Shown here: positions 49,356 through 59,096 of the stretch, piece after piece
How the letters are laid out: each line of letters begins with the position of its first letter
Numbering within the stretch: the first letter of the stretch is position 1
From: an uncultured Gardnerella sp.
GTDB taxonomy: Bacteria; Actinomycetota; Actinomycetes; Actinomycetales; Bifidobacteriaceae
Reading direction: 5' to 3'
Assembly (NCBI GenBank): GCA_947088155.1
Contig: CAMUFL010000001.1
Location: forward strand, 179,111 to 243,110
Length of the DNA: 64,000 nucleotides
Program-made: the position numbers and the translations under genes
Notes under the pieces: model-generated
Seen by the model: the letters and a program-made list of their open reading frames with translations, nothing else
Databases searched by the model: none
Told to the model about the DNA's origin: nothing

Positions 49356-49402
49356 AGTAAATGGCGACATGCTCAATGTAAGCGTGTCGCCATTTACTTT
49401 TT
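49356..49402. terminator. Bidirectional terminator between groEL and the WXG100 gene
   Basis: A perfect 14-bp stem, AGTAAATGGCGACA (49356-49369) with TGTCGCCATTTACT (49385-49398), and a T run on the plus side. Confidence 0.92.
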
Positions 49403-49413
49403 CATCACATTAA

Positions 49414-49707
49414 TCAGCTCATCCCAAATAACGAAGTAGCTTGCGTTTCAGCATCAAGATACACTCCTGATGCATGTTGCATAGCTTGCTGAATTGCTTC
49501 TAGCGATTGTTCCATTTGTTGTTGCGCTGCTCGCCATTGCTGAGCGGTCGACGCAAATCGTGTAGCCGCCAATCCAGTCCACACGCTTTGTAATTGCTGT
49601 AAATTGGCATACATCCCGTTGACTGCATCTCTAATTGCACTAACCGAGGTTCCAACGGCTGCCGCAGCCTGCTGAATTTGCTCTGAATCAACTCGAAATT
49701 GTGCCAT
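49414..49707 (-). CDS. WXG100 family protein (ESAT-6-like)
   Basis: 97 residues forming a predicted helical hairpin, with the WXG turn in LQSVWTGLAATRFASTAQQW. Such proteins are exported by type VII (ESX) secretion. They are usually next to an EccC/EssC ATPase, but none lies within this window, so it is an orphan here. GGAGGGG precedes the ATG. It is separated from groEL by a shared terminator. Confidence 0.92.
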   Translation of the reverse strand: MAQFRVDSEQIQQAAAAVGTSVSAIRDAVNGMYANLQQLQSVWTGLAATRFASTAQQWRAAQQQMEQSLEAIQQAMQHASGVYLDAETQATSLFGMS

Positions 49708-49820
49708 ATTTCCCCTCCATTTGTTTTGCGTCTAAATAAACGCTTCTTTATAAATTATTTTTGCGAAACATTTCACATAAATTAAGCAAAGATTTTTATA
49801 ATGGTACTTTTACTTGTGTG

Positions 49821-50666
49821 ATGTCACGCTATTATGAATATATGCCATCAAAAAAGTACGAAAAAGATTTATGCGCCAATGTGGTTAAAAGCTTATCTTG
49901 CACGCGCGTTGCAAATTTTAACTACCAGCTTCCTCGCTCAAAACTATTTTTAGCTAAACGCGTATTGCTTTTATTAATGGCATTTTTATTTAGTTTTTCT
50001 TTTATTCTTCCAACTCTTCCAATAAATTCGCTCATATTTTCACCTTTAAATGGAGTAAATACAATTAATGCATATGCTGAAAGTAATGAGCAAAATTCTG
50101 GAATAGTTGCAACAGACTCAATAACAGACACAGAAAATTTGCTTGGGGATTCTGTCAGTAAAGTTGCTGACATGATTGAGACAACAAAAAAGCGTACAGG
50201 AGTAAATGTTAGGCTCTTATATTTGTCTACTTTTGGAAATACAAAAAATCCATCAAAATGGGCTAGTGATTTGTTGATTAGTACGCTTCCAGCTAAAAAT
50301 ACTGTGCTGCTTGCACTAGCAACTCATGATGGAAGATTAGTTGTAGCTGTTTCACCTAATTCCGATGAATGGCTCAAAAATAAAAATACTGTAGACTCGT
50401 TATCCGATGCAGCTTATAAGCCATTAGTAAGCACAACTGGAACGCATTGGGATCAATCTGCAATAATGATGATGAAACAAATAATGCGTGCAAAACGTAC
50501 GTCAACAACTTCTTCTGCAAGTCTTATTTCTACAATTATTATGCTATTAATATTGTTGGCATTATTCTCAATAGTCGCGATTATTCTGTTTAGAAAGAAT
50601 CGCATACAACGTCAAATACTTGCTGGTGTTAGAAAAGCTCGTAGAAGGCACGCTCGTCACAGGTAG
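49821..50666 (+). CDS. Membrane-anchored TPM-domain-like protein
   Basis: About 281 residues if it starts at ATG 49821; the frame is open from TTG 49761, ATG 49842 is another choice, and none has a clear ribosome site. A signal-anchor helix (RVLLLLMAFLFSFSFILPTL) is followed by an extracellular domain resembling TPM/YgcG modules: ENLLGDSVSKVADMIETTKK, then RTGVNVRLLYLSTFG, NTVLLALATHDGRLVVAVS and a late W-rich helix. A second transmembrane helix (LISTIIMLLILLALFSIVAI) precedes a basic tail (KARRRHARHR). TPM proteins are linked to membrane protein quality control; function here is unproven. Confidence 0.6.
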   Translation: MSRYYEYMPSKKYEKDLCANVVKSLSCTRVANFNYQLPRSKLFLAKRVLLLLMAFLFSFSFILPTLPINSLIFSPLNGVNTINAYAESNEQNSGIVATDSITDTENLLGDSVSKVADMIETTKKRTGVNVRLLYLSTFGNTKNPSKWASDLLISTLPAKNTVLLALATHDGRLVVAVSPNSDEWLKNKNTVDSLSDAAYKPLVSTTGTHWDQSAIMMMKQIMRAKRTSTTSSASLISTIIMLLILLALFSIVAIILFRKNRIQRQILAGVRKARRRHARHR

Positions 50667-50745
50667 ACAAAAAATATTCGATAACTTGTTTTATTTTCAG
50701 CAATTATTCAGGAAACATTCAGCTTGATAAGTGATGCTAATCAAT

Positions 50746-51486
50746 ATGAGTAAGAACGTTGAAGCATCTATTGTCGTGGTCGATGACGAGCCATCAATCC
50801 GTGAACTTTTGGTAGCATCTTTGCATTTTGCTGGGTTTGAAGTAGAAACTGCCGCATCCGGCTCAGAAGCTGTTGAAGTAATTGAACGAGTAAATCCGAA
50901 TCTTATCGTTATGGATGTTATGCTCCCAGATATTGATGGTTTTACTGTTACGAGGCGTATTCGTCAAAATGGAATTAAAGTTCCCGTATTGTTCCTAACT
51001 GCAAGAGACGATACACAAGATAAAATTATGGGTCTAACTGTTGGTGGAGATGACTACGTTACAAAGCCATTCAGCTTGGAAGAAGTAGTGGCAAGAATAC
51101 GAGCAATTCTTCGCAGAACACAAGAACCTGATGAAGAAACTCATATTATAAAAGTTGCGGATCTTGAGATTAATGAAGATTCTCATGATGTAACTCGATG
51201 CGGTATGCCAATCGAACTTAGCCCAACTGAATACAAACTACTTCATTATCTTATGGACAATGAAGGTCGAGTTCTGTCAAAAAGCCAGATTTTGAATCAT
51301 GTATGGCAGTACGATTGGGGCGGAGACGCAGCGATAGTTGAATCTTATATTTCTTATTTAAGAAAGAAGATTGATGGCATTGAAATTACTGACGATTCAG
51401 GAAAGCCGCAAAAAGTAGTTCCTCTTATTGAAACTAAACGTGGCATCGGTTATATGATTCGAGAACCTAAGGCAGGTCAAGCCTGA
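50746..51486 (+). CDS. OmpR-family response regulator
   Basis: 246 residues. The receiver domain has the acidic pair in VVVDDEPSIRELL, the phospho-acceptor Asp in IVMDVMLPDIDGF, LFLTARDD, and the Lys in GDDYVTKPFS. The C-terminal winged helix includes ELSPTEYKLLHYLMDNEGRV and VESYISYLRKKID. GTG 50731 and ATG 50734 are alternative starts. The kinase gene begins two bases after the stop. The pair resembles PhoP/MprA/TcrA-type actinobacterial systems; the signal is unknown. Confidence 0.92.
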   Translation: MSKNVEASIVVVDDEPSIRELLVASLHFAGFEVETAASGSEAVEVIERVNPNLIVMDVMLPDIDGFTVTRRIRQNGIKVPVLFLTARDDTQDKIMGLTVGGDDYVTKPFSLEEVVARIRAILRRTQEPDEETHIIKVADLEINEDSHDVTRCGMPIELSPTEYKLLHYLMDNEGRVLSKSQILNHVWQYDWGGDAAIVESYISYLRKKIDGIEITDDSGKPQKVVPLIETKRGIGYMIREPKAGQA

Positions 51487-51488
51487 TC

Positions 51489-53438
51489 ATGCAATCTAGT
51501 AATAATAACTACGATAATGCTGAATCAACTATTAGCAACAGTACGAATAATAACTCTAAAGATGATTCAGATGTTAGCACTGCTGGAAAAAGTGTTGCGA
51601 TAGTGCTAAGCGAAAATGACAAAAGAGATAAAAAACCTCGTAAAACCTGTTGGCTACGTCGTCGCATAAATACAATACCACTGAGTACGCGCTTAGTTGC
51701 ATGTACTCTCGCTATTTTAACTGTAGCTGCTTTTTGCATATCACTATCGATCCAGCAGCTCGTAGGAAATTATTTGCTAGAAAAAACTGATGCACAATTA
51801 GCCGGTCAAGCGCAATTTGTTTATGACAATGTTGATTCATTGCGCATGAAAAACTCAAATCAATCTTCAGTAGGTCCGAATAATTACTTTATGCAAGTTA
51901 GGGATACGCATAATAAGATTATTTCTACTCCGTTAATACCAAAAATTAAAGGATCGATTGTTTCGGTTCCTAAACTTCCTGCAGACGGTTTTGATAGTAA
52001 AAAAATTGTTACTCACAAACCTTACACAGCACCTGCAATCGTCAGGGGAAATACCAATAAAGTCGATGCAATCACTAAAAAAGCTGCAAAATCACCATGG
52101 AGAGTTTTAGTATTAACGTGGGGTCAAAAGAATAACTATAACTCAGAGTTAAGCGTTAGCGGTTACGTCTATATTGCTTTATCTCTTAGCGATCAAATTG
52201 ACACCGTTAGCACACTTACTCGTTACTGCATAATGGTAAGTATTGCAGTTATTTTGTTTGGAGCAGTATTTGCAGCAATTATTATTCAATCAGCTTTAAG
52301 ACCGTTAAAACGAATTGAAAAAACAGCTTCAAAAATTGCTTCTGGAGATTTAAGCAAACGAGTTCCATCTGCTCCTGAAAATACTGAGGTTGGATCTTTA
52401 GCAGCTTCTCTTAACTCTATGCTCGCTCGTATTGAAAGAGGATTTAATGAGCAAGAAGATATGACAGAAAAAATGAAGCGATTCGTTTCAGATGCAAGTC
52501 ATGAATTACGTACTCCATTGGCTGCAATTCATGGATACGCTGAATTGTATACAATGTGGCGCAACATGCCAGGAGAGCAGGAGAGAGCAGATGACTCTAT
52601 TGCTCACATTAAAGCTTCTAGCGAAAGAATGATTGAGCTAGTAGAAGATTTACTTTCTTTGGCGCGTTTTGATGAAGGTCGTGGAATTAATATTTCACAG
52701 CAAGTTAGCTTGTCTCCAATACTTTCTGACGCAGCTAATGATTTACATGCTCTTGATCCTGCTAGATCCGTTCAGCAAGGCTATTTGACTATTTCGGATG
52801 AGTGGAAGCTTATGAATTGCACAAATTGCAATTTTGAGCGTAAGCTCCAATTCCATGCTGGAAAACTTCCAAGTGTTATGTTACTTGGCGATGGTGCTAG
52901 ATTACGCCAAGTAATGACAAATATCGTAGGAAATATTCATAGATACACCCCTGTTGATTCTCCTGTAGAAATTGCAGTAGGAGTTATGAAGGCATCTATA
53001 ACTCCAAATGAATTATCTAAATTACCTTCTGTAAAAGAATCACTGAAGGAGTTTTTGGAGGCAGCGGAAGTTAGCCAATCTACTGATACTGGTCATAAGT
53101 ATGCTGTAATTCGAGTTGTTGACCATGGTCCTGGAGTTCCAGAAGAATCTTTATCTAGAATTTTCGAGCGTTTCTATATTGCTGACCCATCAAGAGCTAG
53201 AGAAAAAGGTGGAACTGGCTTGGGTATGGCAATTGCGCAATCTGTAGTAAAAGCACATCATGGTTTTATTTGCGCAACTATATCTTCTCCATCAGAAGCA
53301 TCGACCGATTCTAAAACTAATCTTGATGACACTATGGATGGGTCTGAGCCGATAGATGTTAAACCTCATGGCTTAACTCTTACTGTAGTGCTGCCAGTTA
53401 ATGAAATTGAAGATCCTTCTAAACTTGTTAGCGATTAA
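51489..53438 (+). CDS. Membrane sensor histidine kinase
   Basis: 649 residues. A polar cytoplasmic N-terminus (about 60 residues) is followed by TM1 (about 62-85), an extracellular sensor (about 86-245) with no recognised fold, and TM2 (about 246-268). HAMP comes next (ALRPLKRIEKTASKIASGDL), then HisKA with the phospho-His in FVSDASHELRTPLAAIHGYA. The ATPase boxes are LRQVMTNIVGNIHRYTP (N box), VVDHGPGVP (G1) and GGTGLGMAIAQSVVKAHHG (G2). Loop insertions occur in the ATPase domain near 435-455 and 505-540. It pairs with the upstream regulator, probably in one transcript. Confidence 0.93.
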   Translation: MQSSNNNYDNAESTISNSTNNNSKDDSDVSTAGKSVAIVLSENDKRDKKPRKTCWLRRRINTIPLSTRLVACTLAILTVAAFCISLSIQQLVGNYLLEKTDAQLAGQAQFVYDNVDSLRMKNSNQSSVGPNNYFMQVRDTHNKIISTPLIPKIKGSIVSVPKLPADGFDSKKIVTHKPYTAPAIVRGNTNKVDAITKKAAKSPWRVLVLTWGQKNNYNSELSVSGYVYIALSLSDQIDTVSTLTRYCIMVSIAVILFGAVFAAIIIQSALRPLKRIEKTASKIASGDLSKRVPSAPENTEVGSLAASLNSMLARIERGFNEQEDMTEKMKRFVSDASHELRTPLAAIHGYAELYTMWRNMPGEQERADDSIAHIKASSERMIELVEDLLSLARFDEGRGINISQQVSLSPILSDAANDLHALDPARSVQQGYLTISDEWKLMNCTNCNFERKLQFHAGKLPSVMLLGDGARLRQVMTNIVGNIHRYTPVDSPVEIAVGVMKASITPNELSKLPSVKESLKEFLEAAEVSQSTDTGHKYAVIRVVDHGPGVPEESLSRIFERFYIADPSRAREKGGTGLGMAIAQSVVKAHHGFICATISSPSEASTDSKTNLDDTMDGSEPIDVKPHGLTLTVVLPVNEIEDPSKLVSD

Positions 53439-53629
53439 AATATTGGCATGAGTAACACTTGCGTAGGTTAAAAAAATTTTATTGCCCGCGTGTATGCGCT
53501 ACAATGTAATAAGGAAACAAGTAATAATAATATTTGGTACACTATCTATAGACCTATCGCATATGCTGATGTTTTATGCCTTGTGCACTTCAGCGTGCGA
53601 AATGAGAATTATTTGGAGCGAGGTGTGTT

Positions 53630-54019
53630 ATGCCCAATGGGCGCGTGCGTTGGTACGATACGCAGAAGGGGTACGGCTTTATTGTTGGAGATGATGGTAA
53701 GGATGTTTTCCTGCCAGCAGCAGCATTGCCAGTTACTGTAAAAACTTTACACAAGGGTACACGAGTTGAGTTTTCTGTAATTGAAGGTCGCAAAGGACCA
53801 CAGGCGATGGGTTTGAATGTTATTGCAACAGCACCGTCGCTTGTCAAGGCTACTCGTCCTAAAGCCGAAGATATGGCGGCTATTGTAGAAGATCTTATTA
53901 AACTTCTTGATTCTGCTGGTAATGGTTTGCGTCGACGTCATTATCCATCAACTGCTGAAAGCAAAAAACTTGCTACATTGTTGCGTGCAGTGGCAGATAA
54001 TTTTGACGTTCAGGAATAG
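53630..54019 (+). CDS. Cold-shock domain protein
   Basis: 129 residues. The first 65 residues are a CspA-type OB fold with RNP1 KGYGFIVGDDG (one aromatic position changed) and RNP2-like KDVFLPAAAL, followed by GTRVEFSVIEGRKGPQAMGL. The C-terminal 60 residues are helical and not part of canonical CspA, as in the longer actinobacterial cold-shock proteins. GAGCGAGGTG precedes the ATG. It is followed directly by the DUF3027 gene, whose possible GTG start overlaps this stop. Likely RNA chaperone. Confidence 0.88.
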   Translation: MPNGRVRWYDTQKGYGFIVGDDGKDVFLPAAALPVTVKTLHKGTRVEFSVIEGRKGPQAMGLNVIATAPSLVKATRPKAEDMAAIVEDLIKLLDSAGNGLRRRHYPSTAESKKLATLLRAVADNFDVQE

Positions 54020-54036
54020 TGTCTGGAATATTATTT

Positions 54037-55455
54037 ATGACTGATGAAGTGATGGATCCACAAGAACTAGCTAGAAGTATAGCTGTGGAAACTTCAGAAC
54101 GTACTGGTGCAGTAGGTGATTTTGTATCTTCTACAGAGCTTGGTGACGGAGTTACAGACTTTCGTTTCGTAAGCAATTTAGTTGGATATGAAGGCTGGCA
54201 GTGGTCAGTTACGTTGTATCATGATGAGGAAACGCAACGTTGGACTGTGAATGAATCAACGCTTGTTCCTACTGAAGATTCTTTGCTTCCACCACCATGG
54301 ATTCCATGGAAAGACCGATTGAAACCAAGTGATCTTTCTGTAATGGATTCTATTGGCACATCTGAAGACGATTCTCGACTAGAAGATGGCTTCCGTCAAG
54401 TAAATAATATTGATGATAGTAATTCTGAAAAGAATATAGAATCAGCAAATTCAGATGATAATTCTGAGTCTAAAACTGAAGATGACGCTAAAGCTAATAC
54501 TGAGGCTGAAGATAATACTGAAGCTAATACTAGCGAAGAAGATGCAGACACAAACGCAAACGCAAAAAAAGATATTAATCAAAATCAAGAATCTTGCGAT
54601 GCAAATAATGATTTTGACGAAGATCTTGAAGAAGCTGTTTCAACGCTAAGACTGTCTCGCAGACGAGTAATGACTGCGGAAGCAATTTCGCAAACAGCTA
54701 AACGCTGGTACGCAGGTCAACATGGTCCAAAGTCGTTATCTACAAAAATTGCCGATGGCAAAGCATGTTCATCATGCGGATTCCTCATTCCTCTAGCTGG
54801 AAGTTTAGGCTCTATGTTTGGTGTATGCGCAAACATGTGGAGCCCAGACGATGGGCGAGTTGTCTCGCTTGATCATGCTTGTGGTGAGCATTCTGACATT
54901 GAACCACCTGAGCCATCGCAGCTTTGGATTCAATCTGAGCCCGCATACGACGATTATCATATTGACATTTTGCAACAAGCTCCACGAGATGAGCGAGCAG
55001 ACGTTGAGCTTATTGAGGAAGCAATTGAAGACAGTAAGATGCATCGTCGTAAGCGCAGAAAATTAGATTCAAAATTGCGCAACAAAAAAGAAGCCTCAAC
55101 AGACAAAGATGAACAAAATAATTTATCTGAACCTGATTTAATTGACAATTCAACTATTGACGAAAAATTATATGAAAATAATGATGACAAAAATCGTGAA
55201 ATTGAAGTTAAAAATCAAACTGAAAAAATTGAAGAGACTGTAGCTAATGAATCTGAAAAATCTGAAAAATCCCAAAACGATGCAGATTATCCTGATTCTT
55301 CAGAAGTAAACTTGCCAGACGAAAATTCTGTTACAGAAGAAATACCGTTAACAGAAAAAATTGAAGAGCCACAAGAATCTGAAGACACTTCAAAAACTAC
55401 AACATCCGCATCAATGCGATTATATAAAAGAAAATCTCGCAGACAACATAAGTAA
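54037..55455 (+). CDS. DUF3027 family protein with acidic tail
   Basis: About 472 residues; function unknown. The N-terminal part matches the actinobacterial DUF3027 pattern: ARSIAVETSERTGAVGDFVS, GYEGWQWSVTLYHDEETQRW and PPPWIPWKDRLKPSDL. A long acidic/Asn-rich linker follows (about 115-195), then a second conserved block with a probable zinc site (CSSCGFLIPLAGSLGSMFGV, followed by CANMWSPDDGRVVSLDHACG). The last 150 residues are again low complexity with a basic end. A GTG at 54019 is an alternative start. The gene follows the cold-shock gene, the usual actinobacterial order. Confidence 0.82.
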   Translation: MTDEVMDPQELARSIAVETSERTGAVGDFVSSTELGDGVTDFRFVSNLVGYEGWQWSVTLYHDEETQRWTVNESTLVPTEDSLLPPPWIPWKDRLKPSDLSVMDSIGTSEDDSRLEDGFRQVNNIDDSNSEKNIESANSDDNSESKTEDDAKANTEAEDNTEANTSEEDADTNANAKKDINQNQESCDANNDFDEDLEEAVSTLRLSRRRVMTAEAISQTAKRWYAGQHGPKSLSTKIADGKACSSCGFLIPLAGSLGSMFGVCANMWSPDDGRVVSLDHACGEHSDIEPPEPSQLWIQSEPAYDDYHIDILQQAPRDERADVELIEEAIEDSKMHRRKRRKLDSKLRNKKEASTDKDEQNNLSEPDLIDNSTIDEKLYENNDDKNREIEVKNQTEKIEETVANESEKSEKSQNDADYPDSSEVNLPDENSVTEEIPLTEKIEEPQESEDTSKTTTSASMRLYKRKSRRQHK

Positions 55456-55546
55456 TTATGCAAGAAACGAAAATATGAACATTTAGATTCATCATTCATG
55501 ATTATTGTGATGCTATGGAATGCTGTACGAATGAGTAAATATATAC

Positions 55547-55559
55547 GACGCTTCGCGTC
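55547..55559 (+). promoter_or_regulatory. Inverted repeat upstream of clpC, possible ClgR site
   Basis: GACGC-TTC-GCGTC lies 48 bases before the clpC ATG, near further CGC/GCG-type text. clpC is ClgR-controlled in bifidobacteria as I recall, but this repeat is not an exact match to the published box. Confidence 0.3.
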
Positions 55560-55606
55560 ATGGCGACTCGTTACCATGGAATGAAAGAAAAGAACGGAAG
55601 GCAGTT

Positions 55607-58216
55607 ATGTTTGAACGGTTCACTGATCGCGCACGACGCGTGATTGTGCTAGCTCAGGAAGAGGCTCGCTCACTTCAGCACAATTATATTGGTACTGAGC
55701 ATATTTTGCTCGGGCTTATTCGCGAAGGTGAGGGCATTGCCGCGAAAGCGTTAAGCTCAAAAGGCGTAGACCTAGAAGGCACTCGCAAACAGGTTGAAGA
55801 GATGATCGGCAAAGGCACTGTTTCGCCTGCTGGTCATATTCCTTTTACGCCTCACGCTAAGCAAGTGCTTGAACTGAGTTTGCGCGAAGCTCTTCAGCTT
55901 GGTCACAGTTATATTGGTACTGAGCATATTTTGCTAGGGCTTATACGCGAAGGCGAAGGTGTGGGCACGCAAGTACTTATAAAGATGGAAGTTGATCTTG
56001 GAGATTTGCGAAGCACTACTGTTGATTTAATTCGTGGAGATAATGCTCCTAACGGTAGCGAGAAGGGCGAGTTAGCTAATGCTGGAAGTGTACAAGATAA
56101 GCGAAATCAATCCGGCTCTGCTCTTCTTGATCAATTTGGACGCAATTTAACATTTGAAGCTCAAGAAGGAAAGCTTGATCCTGTTATAGGTCGTTCTGAA
56201 GAAATTGAACGCGTTATGGTTGTACTTAGCCGACGCACGAAGAATAATCCTGTGCTTATTGGCGAGCCTGGAGTTGGTAAGACTGCAGTTGTAGAAGGTC
56301 TCGCACAGAAAATCGTTGAAGGCGATGTGCCTGAAACGTTAAAAAATAAGCAAGTTTATTCGCTAGACTTAGGTTCAATGATTGCAGGATCTCGCTATCG
56401 TGGCGATTTCGAAGAGCGCTTGAAGAAAGTGCTTAAAGAAATTAAAACACGCGGCGATATTGTGCTTTTTATTGATGAAATTCACACTATTGTTGGAGCA
56501 GGTTCTGCTGATGGAGCTCTTGGCGCATCCGATATGCTTAAACCAATGCTTGCGCGTGGAGAGCTACAGACAATTGGTGCTACTACTACTGACGAGTATC
56601 GCAAGTATATTGAAAAAGATGCTGCTTTGGAGCGTCGTTTCCAGCCGATTCAAGTTCCAGAACCTACAATTGCTGAAACTATTGAGATTCTTAAGGGATT
56701 GCGTTCTCGCTACGAAAATCACCATCATGTAACTATTACCGATGGAGCTTTACAGTCTTCTGCTGAGCTTTCTGATCGTTACATTCAAGATCGTCACCTT
56801 CCAGATAAGGCTATTGATCTTATTGATGAAGCTGGTGCGCGCTTGCGTATTAAGCGATTGACTCAGCCACCTGAGCTCAAAGAATTAAACCATAAGATTG
56901 CTAAGATTTCCGAAAAGAAAGATGAAGCAATCAAGCAGCAAGATTTTGAAGAAGCTGCCAATCTTCGCGACGATCAAGAAAAGCTCGAGAATGAAGCTGC
57001 AGAGAAGGAAAAGGCTTGGCGCGAAGGCGAGTCTAACGTCAAGATGGTTGTTGACGAAGACATGATCGCTTCCGTTGTTTCAAGCACTACAGGCATTCCT
57101 GTAGTAAAGCTTACTCAAGCGGAATCGCAGAAGCTTCTTCAAATGGAATCTGAACTTCACAAGCGTATTGTTGGTCAAGATGAAGCTGTGTCTGCTTTAG
57201 CTCGATCGATTCGTCGTGCTCGAGTTGGTTTGAAGGATCCTAAACGTCCTTCTGGATCGTTTATTTTTGCCGGTCCTACTGGAGTTGGTAAAACTGAGCT
57301 CGCCAAGGCACTCGCAAACTTCTTGTTTGATGACGATAATGCCTTAATTAGAGTTGACATGTCAGAGTTTGCAGAAAAGTATGCTGCGTCTAGGCTTTTC
57401 GGTGCTCCTCCTGGATATGTTGGATATGAAGAAGGCGGCGAGCTTACTGAAAAAGTTCGCAGAAAGCCATTCTCTGTGGTGCTTTTCGACGAGATTGAAA
57501 AAGCTCATCCAGATATTTTCAACACGCTTTTGCAAGTACTCGATGACGGTCACTTAACAGACGGTCAGGGTAGAAAAGTGGACTTTAAGAATACGATTAT
57601 TATTCTTACCACAAATCTTGGTACTCGCGATATTGCGAAGGCTGCAAACACTGGCTTTACACTTGGAAATAACGCTGATTCCACGTATCAGCGCATGAAA
57701 GATCAGGTTAATTCTGAGCTTAAGCGTCATTTCCGTCCAGAGTTCTTAAACCGTTTGGACGACACTATTGTGTTCCGTCAGCTTACAGAGCCAGAAGTTC
57801 GTAAAATTGTTGACATGGACGTGAAGTTGCTTAACGACAGGCTGTTTGACCGTCACATGTCTCTAGAAATTACGGATGCCGCTAAGAATTTGCTTGCACA
57901 GAAGGGCTTCGATCCTTTGCTTGGTGCACGTCCGTTGCGTCGCGTAATTCAGAGAGATATTGAGGATACTATTTCTGAAAAGATTTTGCTTGGTGAACTT
58001 TCTGACGGCGAACACATTAAGGTGGATGCTGAAGGCGAAGGATTGCTGGGGGAGTTCACAATTAAAGGCGAAAAGTTCGAGACAATAGACACAACTGCTG
58101 TTGTTGCTACTGAAGATAGCAAGTCTGAAGAAAATAAATCTGAAGATAGCGAAAAAGAAGATAGCGCAGCTAAAGAAGATATTACTGCTAAAGAAGATAG
58201 CAATAAGAATAAGTAA
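55607..58216 (+). CDS. clpC: ATP-dependent Clp protease ATPase ClpC
   Basis: AAA+ unfoldase that feeds ClpP. Two Clp-N repeats (about 1-145, each with [17 protein letters not shown]) are followed by NBD1 with Walker [14 protein letters not shown] and Walker [19 protein letters not shown] domain sits near 425-460 ([19 protein letters not shown]). NBD2 has [29 protein letters not shown] and the pore loop GYVG. The C-terminal tail (about 835-869) is an acidic/Lys low-complexity repeat ([17 protein letters not shown]). GGAAGG precedes the ATG. A terminator follows, marking the edge of the conserved region. Confidence 0.97.
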   Translation: MFERFTDRARRVIVLAQEEARSLQHNYIGTEHILLGLIREGEGIAAKALSSKGVDLEGTRKQVEEMIGKGTVSPAGHIPFTPHAKQVLELSLREALQLGHSYIGTEHILLGLIREGEGVGTQVLIKMEVDLGDLRSTTVDLIRGDNAPNGSEKGELANAGSVQDKRNQSGSALLDQFGRNLTFEAQEGKLDPVIGRSEEIERVMVVLSRRTKNNPVLIGEPGVGKTAVVEGLAQKIVEGDVPETLKNKQVYSLDLGSMIAGSRYRGDFEERLKKVLKEIKTRGDIVLFIDEIHTIVGAGSADGALGASDMLKPMLARGELQTIGATTTDEYRKYIEKDAALERRFQPIQVPEPTIAETIEILKGLRSRYENHHHVTITDGALQSSAELSDRYIQDRHLPDKAIDLIDEAGARLRIKRLTQPPELKELNHKIAKISEKKDEAIKQQDFEEAANLRDDQEKLENEAAEKEKAWREGESNVKMVVDEDMIASVVSSTTGIPVVKLTQAESQKLLQMESELHKRIVGQDEAVSALARSIRRARVGLKDPKRPSGSFIFAGPTGVGKTELAKALANFLFDDDNALIRVDMSEFAEKYAASRLFGAPPGYVGYEEGGELTEKVRRKPFSVVLFDEIEKAHPDIFNTLLQVLDDGHLTDGQGRKVDFKNTIIILTTNLGTRDIAKAANTGFTLGNNADSTYQRMKDQVNSELKRHFRPEFLNRLDDTIVFRQLTEPEVRKIVDMDVKLLNDRLFDRHMSLEITDAAKNLLAQKGFDPLLGARPLRRVIQRDIEDTISEKILLGELSDGEHIKVDAEGEGLLGEFTIKGEKFETIDTTAVVATEDSKSEENKSEDSEKEDSAAKEDITAKEDSNKNK

Positions 58217-58244
58217 AGTTACACAATAACTAACTGAATACACT

Positions 58245-58277
58245 AAAAGCCCGGCGCATAAATCTCGTCGGGCTTTT
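58245..58277 (+). terminator. Terminator after clpC
   Basis: AAAAGCCCG (58245-58253) pairs with CGGGCTTTT (58269-58277). Confidence 0.9.
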
Positions 58278-58296
58278 CTACTTATTTAACTTAAAT

Positions 58297-58554
58297 TCAT
58301 TCCTTAGTCATGCGAATATAGGATTTGAAGAGAATTTCCAAACGCTCGTCATTATTAGAGCAAGGCTTTGTGGCACCAAAAGCAACGTCTACTATTTTAT
58401 CTAGCTCGTTGTGAACTTTGCGCAAATCTTGAGGCATGTATGTTGGGTCTAGTTTCTTAATTCTTGGATACAATGAAACTTTTCCTTCTGAACTCTGGAA
58501 CTGTTTGCTTTTATAATATGAAACTGTTGCTTTCTGTGTTATATATCTCAACAC
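58297..58554 (-). pseudogene. C-terminal remnant of a DNA methyltransferase
   Basis: The 85-residue frame has no ribosome site and looks like the extreme C-terminus of a large class I DNA methyltransferase (MmeI-type or type IIS): MPQDLRKVHNELDKIVDVAF followed by NNDERLEILFKSYIRM, comparable with the family text LxKAHxxLDxAVDxAYG...DxERVxxLFxLY. All catalytic motifs (FxGxG, NPPY) are missing. The frame begins exactly where the RlmD-like remnant starts on the other strand, so the rest was lost at a recombination junction. Assignment rests on this short motif only. Confidence 0.55.
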
Positions 58555-58872
58555 TCAATCCATGTTGAGACAATCGTGTTGCTTTCCAAACTAGATTCAA
58601 AGAAATATATTAGTGTAGAACTTCCGATGGATGATATGGACTTAACAAGTGCCGAAAGTAAAGCAACCTATAAATAAATTCAAAACTATGTTTTTAAGAA
58701 GCTTGGATTTAAGGTATCTAATTTGTATATAGCACAAGTAAAAGAAAAATGTGGAATTAAAGAAAGAGAAAATTATAATAAACCTAAAAAAGAAGACTTA
58801 AAACAACCAATTTGTCCAATAGAAAAAGAAGAGGCAATAAAAGATGCGTTTAGATATTTTCAGATGATCTAA
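58555..58872 (+). pseudogene. C-terminal remnant of RlmD/RumA-type 23S rRNA uracil methyltransferase
   Basis: In one frame the sequence reads HVETIVLLSKLDSKKYISVE, then LTSAESKATYK, an in-frame TAA (58675-58677), IQNYVFKKLGFKVSNLYIAQ, VKEKCGIKERENYNKPKKED, and EKEEAIKDAFRYFQMI before the true stop (58870-58872). HVETxVLLS is the end of the RlmD methylase. The LYIAQVKxKCGI-ENYNKPK tail is typical of Firmicutes copies as I recall, suggesting foreign origin. A single G to T change (GAA to TAA) explains the stop. No start or catalytic domain remains. Confidence 0.65.
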
Positions 58873-59096
58873 TAGATGTTTGCTAAAGCTAAAATTTCAA
58901 AATTAGTATTTGAAAATGTTTAAGTTTAGTATCCTATTAATAATTAAATATTGAATAGAGTAAGTCTATTTTAGCAATAGGTGAGCAATATTATATAAAT
59001 ATAAATTATCAGAATATGAAATTGATTTTTCGAAGAAAAGATTAAGCCTATGGAATAATGTTAAAGTTAAAAAAAAATAGTGAAAGGATGGCTAAA

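Noticed and set aside
53482..53741. Two short frames upstream of the cold-shock gene
   Set aside because: They overlap the cold-shock start in other phases, lack ribosome sites and have no recognisable content.
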